Position numbers and translations under genes: made by a program. Below the pieces are notes generated by a model that saw only the letters and a list, made by a program, of their open reading frames with translations, made no database searches and was not told the DNA's origin. 64,000 nucleotides of DNA from Anas platyrhynchos (taxonomy: Eukaryota; Chordata; Aves; Anseriformes; Anatidae): positions 39,808,001 through 39,872,000 of the forward strand of contig NC_092594.1 in the NCBI RefSeq assembly GCF_047663525.1, written 5' to 3'. This document shows positions 51,498-62,973 of this stretch, in pieces (position 1 is the stretch's first letter; each line of letters starts with the position of its first letter).

Positions 51498-53284
51498 GCT
51501 TTGTTTTTCCTTTAGTCAGTTGCAGGGTTCTCTAGGCAGGCTGGAGTTTATAGATTTCTAGAATTTTTAAGTGCTTGGAATTCACTTAGGAGAGGGATGT
51601 TTAATAGAGGTTTCTGGCTCACTGTTTTTTGGGATGGTGGGATACTCTTCTGTTTTTGAGCTATATTTTAATCTCTAAATGTATAAACCAGCAGTAGGTA
51701 AACATTAGGAGGAACCGGTCAAAGGTAACAGCGCTTTCTGGAACCGTCAAGTTCTTGTTCGGCAACGTAGTGACTGGTTTGATCTACTTCACAGATGGAG
51801 AGGCAAGTGGACTGCTCTCTTTGAAATAATAAAATTGAAAACATAAAGTTTGTCAAAGATGGCAGTGCATGTTTGCAGTCTGTTTATTGCTTTTGCCAGT
51901 GGTAGATAACATTTATAAGGAATCGGTGAAAGGAAAGAGCGCCTTCTGGAACTGTGAAGCTCTGTGTTGGCAACTCGGTGACTGGCTGGACCTACTGTCC
52001 ATCTCCAGAGGGAAGCGGACTGCTATTTTGAAATTAAAAAATACTAATAAAAAAAAAAAAATATGGTGCTGCTCTATGGCGCCCGGAGGACTGCCACTCT
52101 GCATGGCAGTTAAAAAGAATGTGGTTTGGAGATGGAGAGCCACAGAGATGAAGCAGCTGGGAAGAGAGACACAAGTATTGCAGTAGGTAGGCTGTGGTTA
52201 TGAGGTGCCTCAGGATGTGCTTTTTTTCTTGTTTCCGCCCTTCCCTCGTGCAGCCTTGGAGAGATGAAGTCCCCATGGTGTGGAGTGGTGCAAAAAGGTA
52301 AGAGGGTTGTCGGCCCGGTCAGTTTCCTTCACCAATGCTAAGGCAAGTCTTTGAAGAGAAACAGCCTGGTTGCTTGTGCTGCCCCCTGTTGAACTAAGCC
52401 AGACCAAAAACAGGGCTGCTGTTCCTCCTGCTCTCTTTGCCTCTTCTCATCTTGCAGAGGAATGGTCCAGCAATTCGGGTTAATAGGGGACAAGAGAACA
52501 AAGGGGTTTCAGAATAACTGCTAACTGTTATGACTATTGCATGGGGCACTATGCAAGTCTCTGACATCCAGCCAAGATGGACAAAGGAGAAGGACAAGGG
52601 AAAAGCCTGGGAGGAAGACTATGAGCCTTCAGTACGAGAGACCCGCAGAGGGACCACCAGAGACTGATAACACATGCGCCAGTGGGCGGGTTGGGATTCC
52701 AGGAACTAGTTATAATAACCCTGCCTTTTCTAGAAGTAGTAATGAATATGTATTAGCCCAGGAGCATAAAAACCAGCCGCCTGCTGTGACTTGTGTGCGT
52801 CTCGGTGGAGCAGAGACTCCCGGCGCACCCAGTGCTGTTTGCTTACCTCTATTCATTTAATAAATTGTAAACTTTGATTGTAATCCTATTTGGGACTTAG
52901 TCATTTATTACAACAGACAACCTTGTAAAATGCAGACAACCAGAATCCTTACAACAATTAAGTGGAAATCACGGTGTAAGAAACATTACCACCTCAAAGA
53001 GTAAAAGCCTCAAAAGAAATGTGACTTGTAACAGGCCAGCAGCTGTGTGTTTTCGGTGAAGCACCAGGTAGAGTATAAACCTGGATTGCACAGTTAATGG
53101 GGAAACGGGAGGGTCCTGGTCCTTGGGAGGGAAAAAAAAAAGTATATAAACTGTGTATGGAATCGGTAGGTGCCCTCCTGCTTGCGGGACACCCGCCATT
53201 GTAATCTCAAATACAAATGCTACTGTACTGAGATCCTCTCCTGAGCCTATGTTATTTCCCAAAGATTGATTCGCGGTTTTAAGG

Positions 53285-53922
53285 CTTCAGGGATAGGGCC
53301 CTAGGGTTGGGTTTCAGGGTAAGCGTTCTCAGGGTTTATGTTTAGGATTTTAAGGTTTTTAGTTTTAGGGTTGGAGTTTTAACGGTTAGGATTTTAGGGA
53401 TTTGAGGGTTAGGGTTTTAAGGGTTTCAGGGTTAGCGTGTCAGGGTTTTGGAGTTTTTTGGGTTGTAGTGTTGATAGTTTTTTTAGGGTTAGGTTCTTAG
53501 GGTTTTATTTTTGGTCAGTTATTTACGGTTAGGGTTTTAAGATCTTATTATTATTTTTTTTTTTCAGGTTAGGTTCTCCTGGGTTAGGGTTTTGAGCATC
53601 TTAATATTTTGGGTTGGGTTTGGGATTTGAGCGTCTTAATTTTGTGGGCTTGGGCGCTGTGAGCGTCTTAAGTGTTTGGGTTAGGGCTTTTAGGCATAGG
53701 TCTTCAGGGGTTTAGTTTGGGTCAGGTCTGTAGGGGTTTCGAGGATTTTTAGGGTTAGGGCTTGCGGCTTTTTTGTGTAAGGGCGGTAAGGGCTAGGGTT
53801 CCAGGGAGTGCTGTTAAATGGAGTTCTCGACAACTCGGCCTCTGATTGGCCGTGCCGGCTGTGCAGGGAATGCTGGTAGGTGTAGTTTTCCGTCACAAGG
53901 CTTCCGGTAGGCCGCGTTGATT
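53285..53922 (+). repeat. Telomere-like tract 1, copy 3
   Basis: Same degenerate TTAGGG-type sequence as in copies 1 and 2. Confidence 0.82.
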
Positions 53923-54014
53923 GCCCAGAGCATGCCGGGAAATGTAGTTCTGGGACTCCGGACTTCCGGGAGGCCATGTTGAGCGCCCAGAGCATACCGG
54001 GAAATGCAGTTCTC
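53923..54014 (+). repeat. 62-bp minisatellite, 1.5 units, copy 3
   Basis: One full and one partial unit. The full unit has GGACTTCC where copies 1 and 2 have GAACTTCC. Confidence 0.88.
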
Positions 54015-54359
54015 GGGGACTAGGGCTGGGGCTAGGGTTAGAGTTTAGGGTGAGGGTTGGGGTTAGGGTTAGGGGTTAGGGTTAGGGCTAGTGAATGCTG
54101 GTTCTCTGTGTTTGCAGATGACGGTGAGCGTGTTTAAACTAATTCCAGTTGAAGAAGTTTCAGTTACTTGCTTGGTGACGTTATCCGTTCAACATTAAAA
54201 GCTGCAGCAAAAGCAAAAGGGGATTTTTGCTTCTAGAAACACCCCAGTTCTCCTGTCTGCACTCTGCATGCTGTTGAGCTAAGCCTTATAAATAAGTAAA
54301 TAAACCAGAGCTGCTGCTGCTCCTCTTTTTGCTTTTTTGTGCTTTCCCCGCATGCGACC

Positions 54360-54502
54360 TCTGCCGCCCCCTGCTGGTGGAAAACGTGTACTGCAGGCGG
54401 CCGGGGGCGCGCATGCGCGGTGACGCCCGCGGGCGCCCTCTGCCGCCCCCTGCTGGTGGAAAACAAGTACTGCAGGCGGCCGGGGGCCGCGCATGCGCGT
54501 TG
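54360..54502 (+). repeat. 79-bp minisatellite, two units, copy 3
   Basis: CTCF-type and NRF1-type motifs in the same positions as at 22,560. Confidence 0.87.
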
Positions 54503-54816
54503 CTTATTACGTCTTTTTTTTTTTTTGATGTGTAATTTCCTACGCTCCTAGATTTTTCTTCATATGTAAATGAAAGGTTCGTGCTAATTCCCGTTGAAAA
54601 TATTTCATTTACTTTCTTGGTTGTATTGTCCTTTCTATGTTCAAAGCTGAGTCAAAAATACGGTAAATTTTGCTTCTAGAAACACCGCAGTTCTTTTGTC
54701 TGCACTCCGCATGCTGTAAACTAGGGATAGGTGACAAATAAATAAAAAAATAAATAAAAGAACACAGCTGCTGCTCCTGCTCTCTTTCTTGTTTTTTGCC
54801 CCCTCCTCTTTCCCAG

Positions 54817-54915
54817 GTGATTGGGTTTGGGTGCTGGGCGGGGCCAAATGTTATACGAGCCCTAGGCATTCTATCAGAGAGCTCCTCCTGCGTGGGCTGC
54901 TCTTTGGGGTCGGTG
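54817..54915 (+). promoter_or_regulatory. Promoter-like module a, copy 3
   Basis: Same as 23,017-23,115. Confidence 0.48.
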
Positions 54916-55214
54916 CTTTGTTTATTCTTCTGTTAGCTACATGCAGGGTTCTTTTCGTGGGTCAGAGTCTTGTACGATATTTTAGAGGAAACCAATCTAG
55001 TAGTACGTGCATTCATTGCAAGAAGCTCTTTGGAGGTGATTAATTGTTATAGCACTTTTATGGATAGGATGTCAATGTTACTTTGTGTGTTTGCTTTGTT
55101 GTTCTATGTCCCTCATGATTTTTGCAGGGTTATAGGGCAGATGCCACCAGGTCTACCCCTTTTGTTGTTTTTGTTTTGTTTGATTTATTTTTCTTATTTT
55201 CTTTTTCGGAAGGG

Positions 55215-55560
55215 GGTTTGGGATTTGAGCGTCCTATTTTTTTGGGTTTGGGATTTGAGCATCTTAATTTTGTGGGTGTGGGATTTGAGCGTCTTAAGTG
55301 TTTGGGTTAGGGCTTTTAGGCATAGGTCTTCAGGGGTTTAGTGTGGTGGATAGTTTCGGTTAGGTCTGTAGGGGTTTCGAGGATTTGTAGGGTTAGGGCT
55401 TGCGGCTTCTTTGTGTAAGGGCGGTAAGGGCTAGGGTTCCAGGGAGTGCTGTTAAATGGAGTTCTCGACAACTCGGCCTCTGATTGGCCGTGCCGGCTGT
55501 GCAGGGAATGCTGGTAGGTGTAGTTTTCCGTCACAAGGCTTCCGGTAGGCCGCGTTGATT
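55215..55560 (+). repeat. Telomere-like tract 2, copy 3
   Basis: Counterpart of 42,112-42,457. Confidence 0.78.
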
Positions 55561-55778
55561 GCCCAGAGCATGCCGGGAAATGTAGTTCTGGGACTCCGGA
55601 CGTCCGGGAGGCCATGTTGAGCGCCCAGAGCATACCGGGAAATGTAGTTCTGGGACTCCGAACTTCCGGGAGGCCATGTTGAGCGCCCAGAGCATACCGG
55701 GAAATGTAGTTCTGGGACTCCGGACTTCCGGGAGGCCATGTTGGGTGCCCAGAGCATACCGGGAAATGCAGTTCTCGG
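55561..55778 (+). repeat. 62-bp minisatellite, 3.5 units, copy 3
   Basis: Units at 55,561, 55,623, 55,685 and 55,747, with the same GGACGTCC variant in the first unit as in copy 2. Confidence 0.9.
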
Positions 55779-56137
55779 GGACGAGGGCTGGGGCTAGGGT
55801 TAGAGTTTAGGGTGAGGGTTGGGGTTAGGGTTAGGGGTTAGGGTTAGGGCTAGTGAATGCTGGTTCTCTGTGTTTGCAGATGACGGTGAGCGTGTTTAAA
55901 CTAATTCCAGTTGAAGAAGTTTCAGTTACTTGCTTGGTGACGTTATCCGTTCAACATTAAAAGCTGCAGCAAAAGCAAAAGGGGAGTTTTGCTTCTAGAA
56001 ACACCACAGGTCTCTTGTCTGCTCTCGGAATGTTTTTGAGATAAACCAGATCTTAAAAAAAAAGGAAAAAAAAAAACCACAGCTGCTTCTTTTGCTCTCT
56101 TCCTACTTCCTTGTGCTTTGCCCCTCCCCTTTCCCAG

Positions 56138-56235
56138 GTGATTGGGTTTGGGTGCTGGGCGGGGCTGAATGCTATATGAGCCCCAGGCATGCTAGCAGAG
56201 AGCTCCTTCTGCTTGGGCTGCTCTTTGGGGTAAGT
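56138..56235 (+). promoter_or_regulatory. Promoter-like module b, copy 3
   Basis: Same as 24,401-24,497, with the GTAAGT donor at 56,230-56,235. Confidence 0.52.
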
Positions 56236-57030
56236 GCTTTGGTTTTCCTTCAGTCAGTTGCAGGGTTCTCTAGGCAGACTGGAGCCTATGGATTTCTGGA
56301 TTTTAAGTGCTTGGAATTCACTCAGTAGCGGGATGTTTAGTAGGGGCTGCTGGCTCACTGTTTTTTTGGGATGGTGGGATACTCTTCTGTTTTTGAGCTA
56401 TATTTTAATCTCTAGATGTATAAACCCACTTGTGTAACTCTCCAGAGGACTAAAACCAGCTTGATTGAATGCTACATATGGCTTGGCAGCGTAGATGCAG
56501 CATTACCAAGAGACTGAGCAGAGTTGTATCAGAGTCACCTCTTTCATCTGCAAAGGGTAAGTTTGATTACCCCTGCCGAGGCTTGTGTGTGTGCATGTCT
56601 TTTTGGCATTTGTGGAGCTCGGTTGTTTTTCTTTGTGTGTGTGCATGTTCTTTTTTTTTTTTTTTTGAGGGTCAAACAGTGTGTTTGCTGAGTGTGGTTA
56701 GAATGAGGAGGTGGGGAGCTGCTCAGGACTGGAAGGTTTGGTTTCTAGGAGTATGCGGCATCCTTCCTGTGCGACGTGACTAATTGTTGGGCTGGAACGT
56801 TCCAGCTTTCGTGTGTCTTAAGCAATGTAGCTTGTGTAGTGTGTGTTGTGTGGCCTGGGCAGAGTTTGCTGTGGTGCAGTGGGCGAAGAATCTCAGTTAG
56901 AGCTGGTGAGCAGCTGAAGTACCAGAGCTGGGAAGAGAGAGGTCTTGGAGCAGGTACGCTGTGGCTGTGAGGTGCCTCAGAGTGTGCTTTTCTGTCTTTT
57001 GTTTTGTTTTGTTTTGTTGTTTTTTTGCAG

Positions 57031-57091
57031 GTGCTTTGTGCGGTCGTGGACAGGAAAGGGAAATCCTCGTGTCGCGGAGCAGTGAGGGAGG
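57031..57091 (+). ncRNA. Candidate internal exon, copy 3
   Basis: Same 61-nt segment and splice sites as 25,289-25,349. Confidence 0.38.
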
Positions 57092-59111
57092 GTGAGTGTT
57101 GTCAGCCTGGTCATCCCTTACCTGAAGCGAAGGGAAGACACTCAGGTGTTTCCCTCAGAGGGTCCGAGGTGAGTCTGTCTGGGATAGAGGAGCAGCGTGG
57201 CAGGTGGGCGCTTGCAAGCACAGTGGTTCTTTTGTCCTTTTGTGTTCCCCGGTGGTGTGGATGATGCTGGCCGCTCCTTTCAAGCTTGGACCTAATTTGC
57301 AGGTCCAGAGGCAAGTGGAGTGCTGTTTTGAAAGGATAAAAGTAAAGCTGGGGTCGCTTATGTTGTTGAGGGATGGGTGCTACTGCTGGCAGCTGAATGT
57401 TTATCTTCTGCCTGTGTTTTTCTTTTGTTCAGGCTGAAATGCAGTGTGCAGTGCAGGATGTGTCAACCAGCTGCCTCTGCAGTGACTCTGGTGCGTGATG
57501 AGCAGAGGTAGCTGTTAATTTTGGGGGTGTGGTTGTCACTGAAGTTATTTTCCTACATCCAATAGCGTAAAATTCCAGTTTGCCTTTTAGAGGCGCTATA
57601 AGTGGGTAAAGAGAAGAGATGGAAGCATGTGCCACGTGGGGCAGGCAAGCGGCTGAGGTACAGGAGGGGATGAGAGTATGTGATTTTTTCCTGGGGGTGG
57701 AATGGAATTGATTGTTTTGGTGTATAGTCTGTTTTGCTCCTAGATCTTTCATTCATTGTAAATAAAAGTTTGAGCCAGTTCCAGTTAGGAATGTTCTAGT
57801 TACGACCCAGCAAGTATTGTCCTTTTAATGTTAAAAAAAAGTGCGGCAAAAGCATGGGTGCAGATCTGTTTCAGGTCTTGTGCATCATATTCGGTTGGAG
57901 ATCGCGTCTGTTTCCATCCTCACTCTTGCAGAAGTCATCTGGGCCGCATCAGGAGCTCTTGCTTGGGAATTGATTTCCTAAGTGTCTTCTTAGGGGGTTT
58001 TCAGTCCCCATCCTTCTGGTCTCTTGTCTTGAAGGCAGGCTTTTTAGGCCTCCGTCATCCCAGTTCTGGCAGTTGCTTCCAGTTGCATGTTGTGACATTT
58101 GAGTCTCTCCTGGGGTCTGGTGCAGAGCACCTGTTCTGACGTGCTGTTGCTGTAGGGCTTTCTTTTTGGGGGTCACTTTTTCTTGTGCCTTGTGTTGTGT
58201 GTTTTGTTTGTAGTGTTTGTGGCGTGCCTGTGTGTGTGTACGTGTTTGGTCTGGAGCTGTCCTGCCTGGCAGTTAGTGATGACAGGTAACGTGGCAGTGC
58301 ATGGGTGTACTAATACATTGTCTGGACTGTTTTGGTAAAGATATCCAGTCTGCCTCTGGGCACGTACTGAAGGGCAGCTGGCACAGTCATCTCTGTGGTG
58401 TTTGGCAGACTGGAGGGGGGAGAGTTGAGCTGCTTGCGAGCAACTGCTCGCATAGCACTTGAACGGTGTGCTTGAGGAGGTCTGTCGAATCTTGAAAGCT
58501 TACAGATATGGGGTTTTGAATTTTTTATTTTTATTTCTTTCCTGTCCCCAGTAGAGCGTAAACCTTTGGAGGAACCTGTCACAGGAAAGAGCTCCTTCTG
58601 GAACTGTTCAGCACTCGGGAGGCAACTGGGTGACTGGCTTGATCTACTTCTGAGGTGCTGAGGCAAGGAGGCTGCTGTTTTGAAACGATAGTATTGTAAA
58701 TGGGGTCCCTTTTGTGTTGTTGAGGGATGGGTGCTAATGCTGGCAGCTGAATGATTGATTCTCTTGTGCCTGTTTTCATTTGTTAAAGCTGAAACACAGT
58801 GTACGACACGGGACTTGACGACCAGAGCTGCTTTTGGCAAGGTGAGTGATGAACAGATATAGAAGGTAATTTAGGGGTGCAGTTGTCACTGCAGTTACTG
58901 AACTACACAAAGTACAGTAAAAATCCTGTTTATATTTCAGGGGTGTTGTAGCTGGCCTAAGAGAGCAGATGGAAGCATCTGCCTCGAGGGGAGGGGAGGG
59001 CAGGGCACGGAGGTAAGGCAGCAGACGAGAGTAACTGTCCCAGCTGTGCTGTGGCTTTGGATGCTGCTTCAGCCTATGCTTTTCTTTTTGTTTCACATTT
59101 GTCTCACACAG

Positions 59112-59204
59112 GCTGAGTGGGGCCAAGCTGCACTCTGAAGAGCAGCACGAGAAGGGCGGGCTGGTTGTGAGCTGGATCGGAGCAGAACTGCCAAGTAGCA
59201 CGAG
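59112..59204 (+). ncRNA. Candidate internal exon, copy 3
   Basis: Same 93-nt segment and splice sites as 32,899-32,991. Confidence 0.38.
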
Positions 59205-59583
59205 GTGAGTGCGAAGGGTATCCATCTTGCTTTACAGGTGCCATGGCAGGCTCTCTAGAGAAGTGGTTGAGGATTGGAGAAGAGGTTGCAGATGATCAAG
59301 GAGCGACACGTGCAGGGATGGCTTGAAAAGGGTATGGCTGCTTTCTCTTCTGTTTATCAGGTGTCCCAGGCAATGTGGGCTGTGGTGTTAGTCTTTAGAA
59401 TCGGAACAAAGCAGGTGCTGAAATGCTGCGTCTGTTTGTTTTTTTGTGTTGGGGTTGCACCTTGGTGAGTGTAGGGATGGGTTTTAAGTGGGTGCAGCGG
59501 AGGGCCTGGCCCCAGTGTCCTGTAGTGTGTTTTGACCCATCAGCATAGCCTTTTGGTTCTCAGGTAGTGTCGCGTTAAAGGGG

Positions 59584-60533
59584 TGTAGCTGATTAACCGT
59601 TACGGGCCCGGTTGGATTCAGAGTACTGAACCAGTCGGACATTCACCAAAACTGGGGGTCCGTTCGGACATTCACCAAAAACGTAATAACCGCCTGGGGG
59701 TCCGCTCAGACATTCACCAAAAACGTATTAACCACCTGGGGGTCCGTTCAGACATTCACCAACAATGCATTAACCGTCTGGGGGTCTGGTTAGATTCAGA
59801 ACACTGAACTATCACGGATAACCACCCTCACCCTAGTTGCATTAATGAGAGCTATCACAATGCAATCAAGTATGGTTTATTACAGCAACAGGTAATCAGG
59901 TTCTTTTGGATTGCCGGTGATAGTGACTATCTGCAAAAGCAAGCTAGTATGCATGAAATACACAGGTGTTATAGGTGTTACAGGTGTTACAGGTGCGCAG
60001 CCTAGAAATAAACGCGTTAAAAGGATCAAAGACTCTATGGAGATTTATAAGCAAATATTCAGATCTCACCCAAAGGCGTCCCAATGGGGGGGCAAGAGAG
60101 GCTCAGCCCGTCGACTGATCCCAGGAGTCAGGAGGTCCTAAGGATGTTGTATGTCCTCGGGATGGTATCTCCCCTGACGATGGTATCTTCCCTAACATCC
60201 CCTCTCTCTTGGGCCAATTTATATTATTTTCTATCTTTTAGGTGGAGCTTGAGTGGCTCTAGTCAAGCATATCTTAGTTATGATTGGTGTAAAGTTTTCC
60301 CGTCTCCGTTTAAAGTAATAGGCTCCGAGAAATTCAGAGCGCATGCTCAGTGAGGGGTGGTCGCACCTTGGAGGCGGGTAGCTTTTGGGATGGAGGTGTG
60401 TTTTGGTATTATAATGATATTATAATGAGCAAAAAGTACACTAGGGTACAGCATTTGTCAAAACATGACAGGTCTTTGGCTTAGGGTGGCAAAAAGTGCA
60501 GCTTTGTGCACAAGAACAATCGAGGCCCCACCT
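59584..60533 (-). mobile_element. Probable solo LTR, minus strand (copy 3)
   Basis: Counterpart of 33,371-34,320, including the 42-bp repeat at 59,635-59,793. Ends are estimates. Confidence 0.48.
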
Positions 60534-60845
60534 GATTACAGAGCCTAGCCGTGGTGTCTCCACTCCACTCTACGCTCCGTGGTGTTCCTTAGAGCTAGCA
60601 CACCAAGTTTCCCCAGCGCGATAGCATCTAAGGTTGGGAGCCTAGGGAATGCTCAGATAATGCAGTTATGCCCTACCCTGAAAGCCTCTTCAATGCTGTA
60701 CCTTTTCCTTAAAAGTATGAATGTTAGTTTTATTTTCCTAGTTACTTCAGGCATTTACACCACAGGTAGCTTACTGAAGTAAGTGATTTTGCCTGCAAGT
60801 GGAATGGATTTTTTTTTTTTTTTTTTTGGTGTGCAATCAGTTCTG

Positions 60846-62973
60846 TGTTGCCTTCAGGGGGCAGTGGCGACCTGGTTCAGGAACGGCACGGCGACCAACC
60901 CCAGGCCGCTCGGTCCATCGGCTCACAGACACCAATGTGGTGGATGGCAAATGGCATTTATTGTCGAGTCACATGGGCTTATATACCCAAGGCCCATAGC
61001 GTCACTTCCGCTTGCTTACATCACAGACCACACGCTACTGTCCATCAAGGGAGGGGCTCCACCTTTCCGTACATCGTGACATCTTCCGGCCGCCAGACCC
61101 TAACTACCCACATTTCCCCCCTCCCTATGCACAACCAAATTAGCTAAAATATAACAATCTTAAGACGTAGACATCATAACTTAACTAAAAAACATAAGGC
61201 ACAATAACCAGGAGAAAACTAAGAGGTAACTGGTAACGCTGAGTAAATGCACTCTTAAAGTAGTTGTTGGTGTTCTACCAACATAATGTTAACTTTCTCT
61301 AACCAACTTTTAACAAACAACACAAGCATATTTAGTATACAAGGTCCAAAGATAAGATCACACAAACGCATTGTAGCCCCCCACCCACGGAGGCCGCTTC
61401 GCTGGTGTCTGGATTCTGCCAGTGTGGAACTCTCAGGCTTAGACAGGACGCTTGCTGACTTATTGTCTTCTCATGTCGCCGGGGTATACAGATTACGGGG
61501 GTGCCCGATGATCCGTTCCTGTGAACAGAAACTCAGTTTTCATTAGTTTTGTTCTGAAGTTGGGGCGTCGGCTGTTTGGAGCTTCTCTGGCTGCACGAGT
61601 TGCCATACCTTCGTGGGCCCTCAGGCCCTGGACTTGCGCCTGGGGGGTGATCACTGTTGGGTCCGTACCCATTAGCCGCTGCAGGCTAGAGCCATGCAGT
61701 GTGTGATCCGTCCCAGTTACTTGGGCCAGTTGTCTCATACAGTTGTCCCCCCATTCTCGTTTAAAAATGATCATCCCACCCCCGTCAAAGATCAGTCTAC
61801 AAGTTTGTGTTATATCAAACGGGAGCATGTCGTCTCCCCTGAAAACACCATCTATGAGGGTGGAGACCATTGCAGAATGAAGCCCTTTATCCACAATGGC
61901 TTTAACAATCGCTTGTACATCCTTAGGGTTTGTTGGTGAGTGAACCCTCTGCCCCCCGTCTGTCACCCAGACCAGGAACGCTAGCATGGCCGATAGAGCC
62001 AAGATGGTGCACGCAATCTTAATTTTCCTCCAATCTGTGAGAGGAATTTCTCTGCCTCGCGGTGCAGCTTTATTTCGGATGGGGATATTTTGGCTATCTG
62101 TCCCCATTTCCTCCTCCGAATTTGAATCGGTATGTGATCCGGAGTCAGAGCTTGACTGACTGCTCACCTCCGAGTTCCGGTACCCTCCCATCGAGTTCCG
62201 GCCCCGCCCCCCACCCCTGCGGGCGGGCCGCTCTCTGCCTCGTGGCTCGCCCCGCCGCCATCTCAGCGAGGCGTTTGCGCCACAGGAGCGTTTTCTCGGA
62301 TGGCCGTTCCGATCGGCTCTCTGCCCCTCTCTCACGCTTCTACCTCCTCCCTGGTCGTCCCCGCAACCGTTCTCTTTCTCGCATTTCCACGTGTTAGTAA
62401 AACCTAACATTTCATCCCCGTTCCCGCCGGAGGCTTCTTCACCCAACTCTTCGTCTTCTAGCTCAGCACCGTACTGGGGCGCACATGGCCGTGGTCTCTC
62501 CCAGATTTCCCCAGGCTCTGGTTCCCCACCGGCACACCTGGCTTCCTCAGCCGAGCCACCCCACAGCTTCCACAACTTTGATACGACCTTCACAAGGGTT
62601 TCCATCTTCCTTGTTGGTCCGGGAGCGACCTCCCCGCCGGGCTGGTCCCGCCGCTCCGGCTGCCGTTCACCCGAATCCAGGAGTTTTCCTGGGTTTCGGC
62701 AGTACTTGTTGCCTTCAGGGGGCAGTGGCGACCTGGTTCAGGAACGGCACGGCGACCAAACCCAGGCCGCTTGGTCCATCGGCTCACAGACACCAATGTG
62801 GTGGATGGCAAATGGCATTTATTGTTGAGTCACATGGGCTTATATACCCGAGGCCCATAGTGTCACTTCCGCTTGCTTACATCACAGACCACACACTGCT
62901 GTCCGTCAAGGGAGGGGCTCCACCTTTCCGTACATTGCGACATCTTCCGGCCACCAGACCCTAACTACCCACA
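60846..62973 (-). mobile_element. Non-autonomous ERV, copy 3
   Basis: 2,128 bp; LTRs at 62,707-62,973 (5') and 60,846-61,112 (3'), with the same GTTCTG duplication as copies 1 and 2. Confidence 0.92.
61493..62605 (-). CDS. gag: gag-like frame of non-autonomous ERV, copy 3
   Basis: 370 codons, same translation as copies 1 and 2, with no stop or shift. See copy 1 for the domain layout. Confidence 0.82.
   Translation of the reverse strand: METLVKVVSKLWKLWGGSAEEARCAGGEPEPGEIWERPRPCAPQYGAELEDEELGEEASGGNGDEMLGFTNTWKCEKENGCGDDQGGGRSVREGQRADRNGHPRKRSCGANASLRWRRGEPRGRERPARRGGGRGRNSMGGYRNSEVSSQSSSDSGSHTDSNSEEEMGTDSQNIPIRNKAAPRGREIPLTDWRKIKIACTILALSAMLAFLVWVTDGGQRVHSPTNPKDVQAIVKAIVDKGLHSAMVSTLIDGVFRGDDMLPFDITQTCRLIFDGGGMIIFKREWGDNCMRQLAQVTGTDHTLHGSSLQRLMGTDPTVITPQAQVQGLRAHEGMATRAAREAPNSRRPNFRTKLMKTEFLFTGTDHRAPP

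Larger units (their letters stand above)
39815..52917 (+). repeat. Macrosatellite copy 2 (13,103 bp)
   Basis: A full unit without the beta-like ERV. By eye it differs from copy 3 by scattered single bases and run-length changes, so identity is very high. Landmarks: telomere tracts at 40,185 and 42,115; minisatellites at 40,820, 41,257 and 42,458; modules at 41,714, 43,035 and 51,400; non-autonomous ERV at 47,742. Confidence 0.95.
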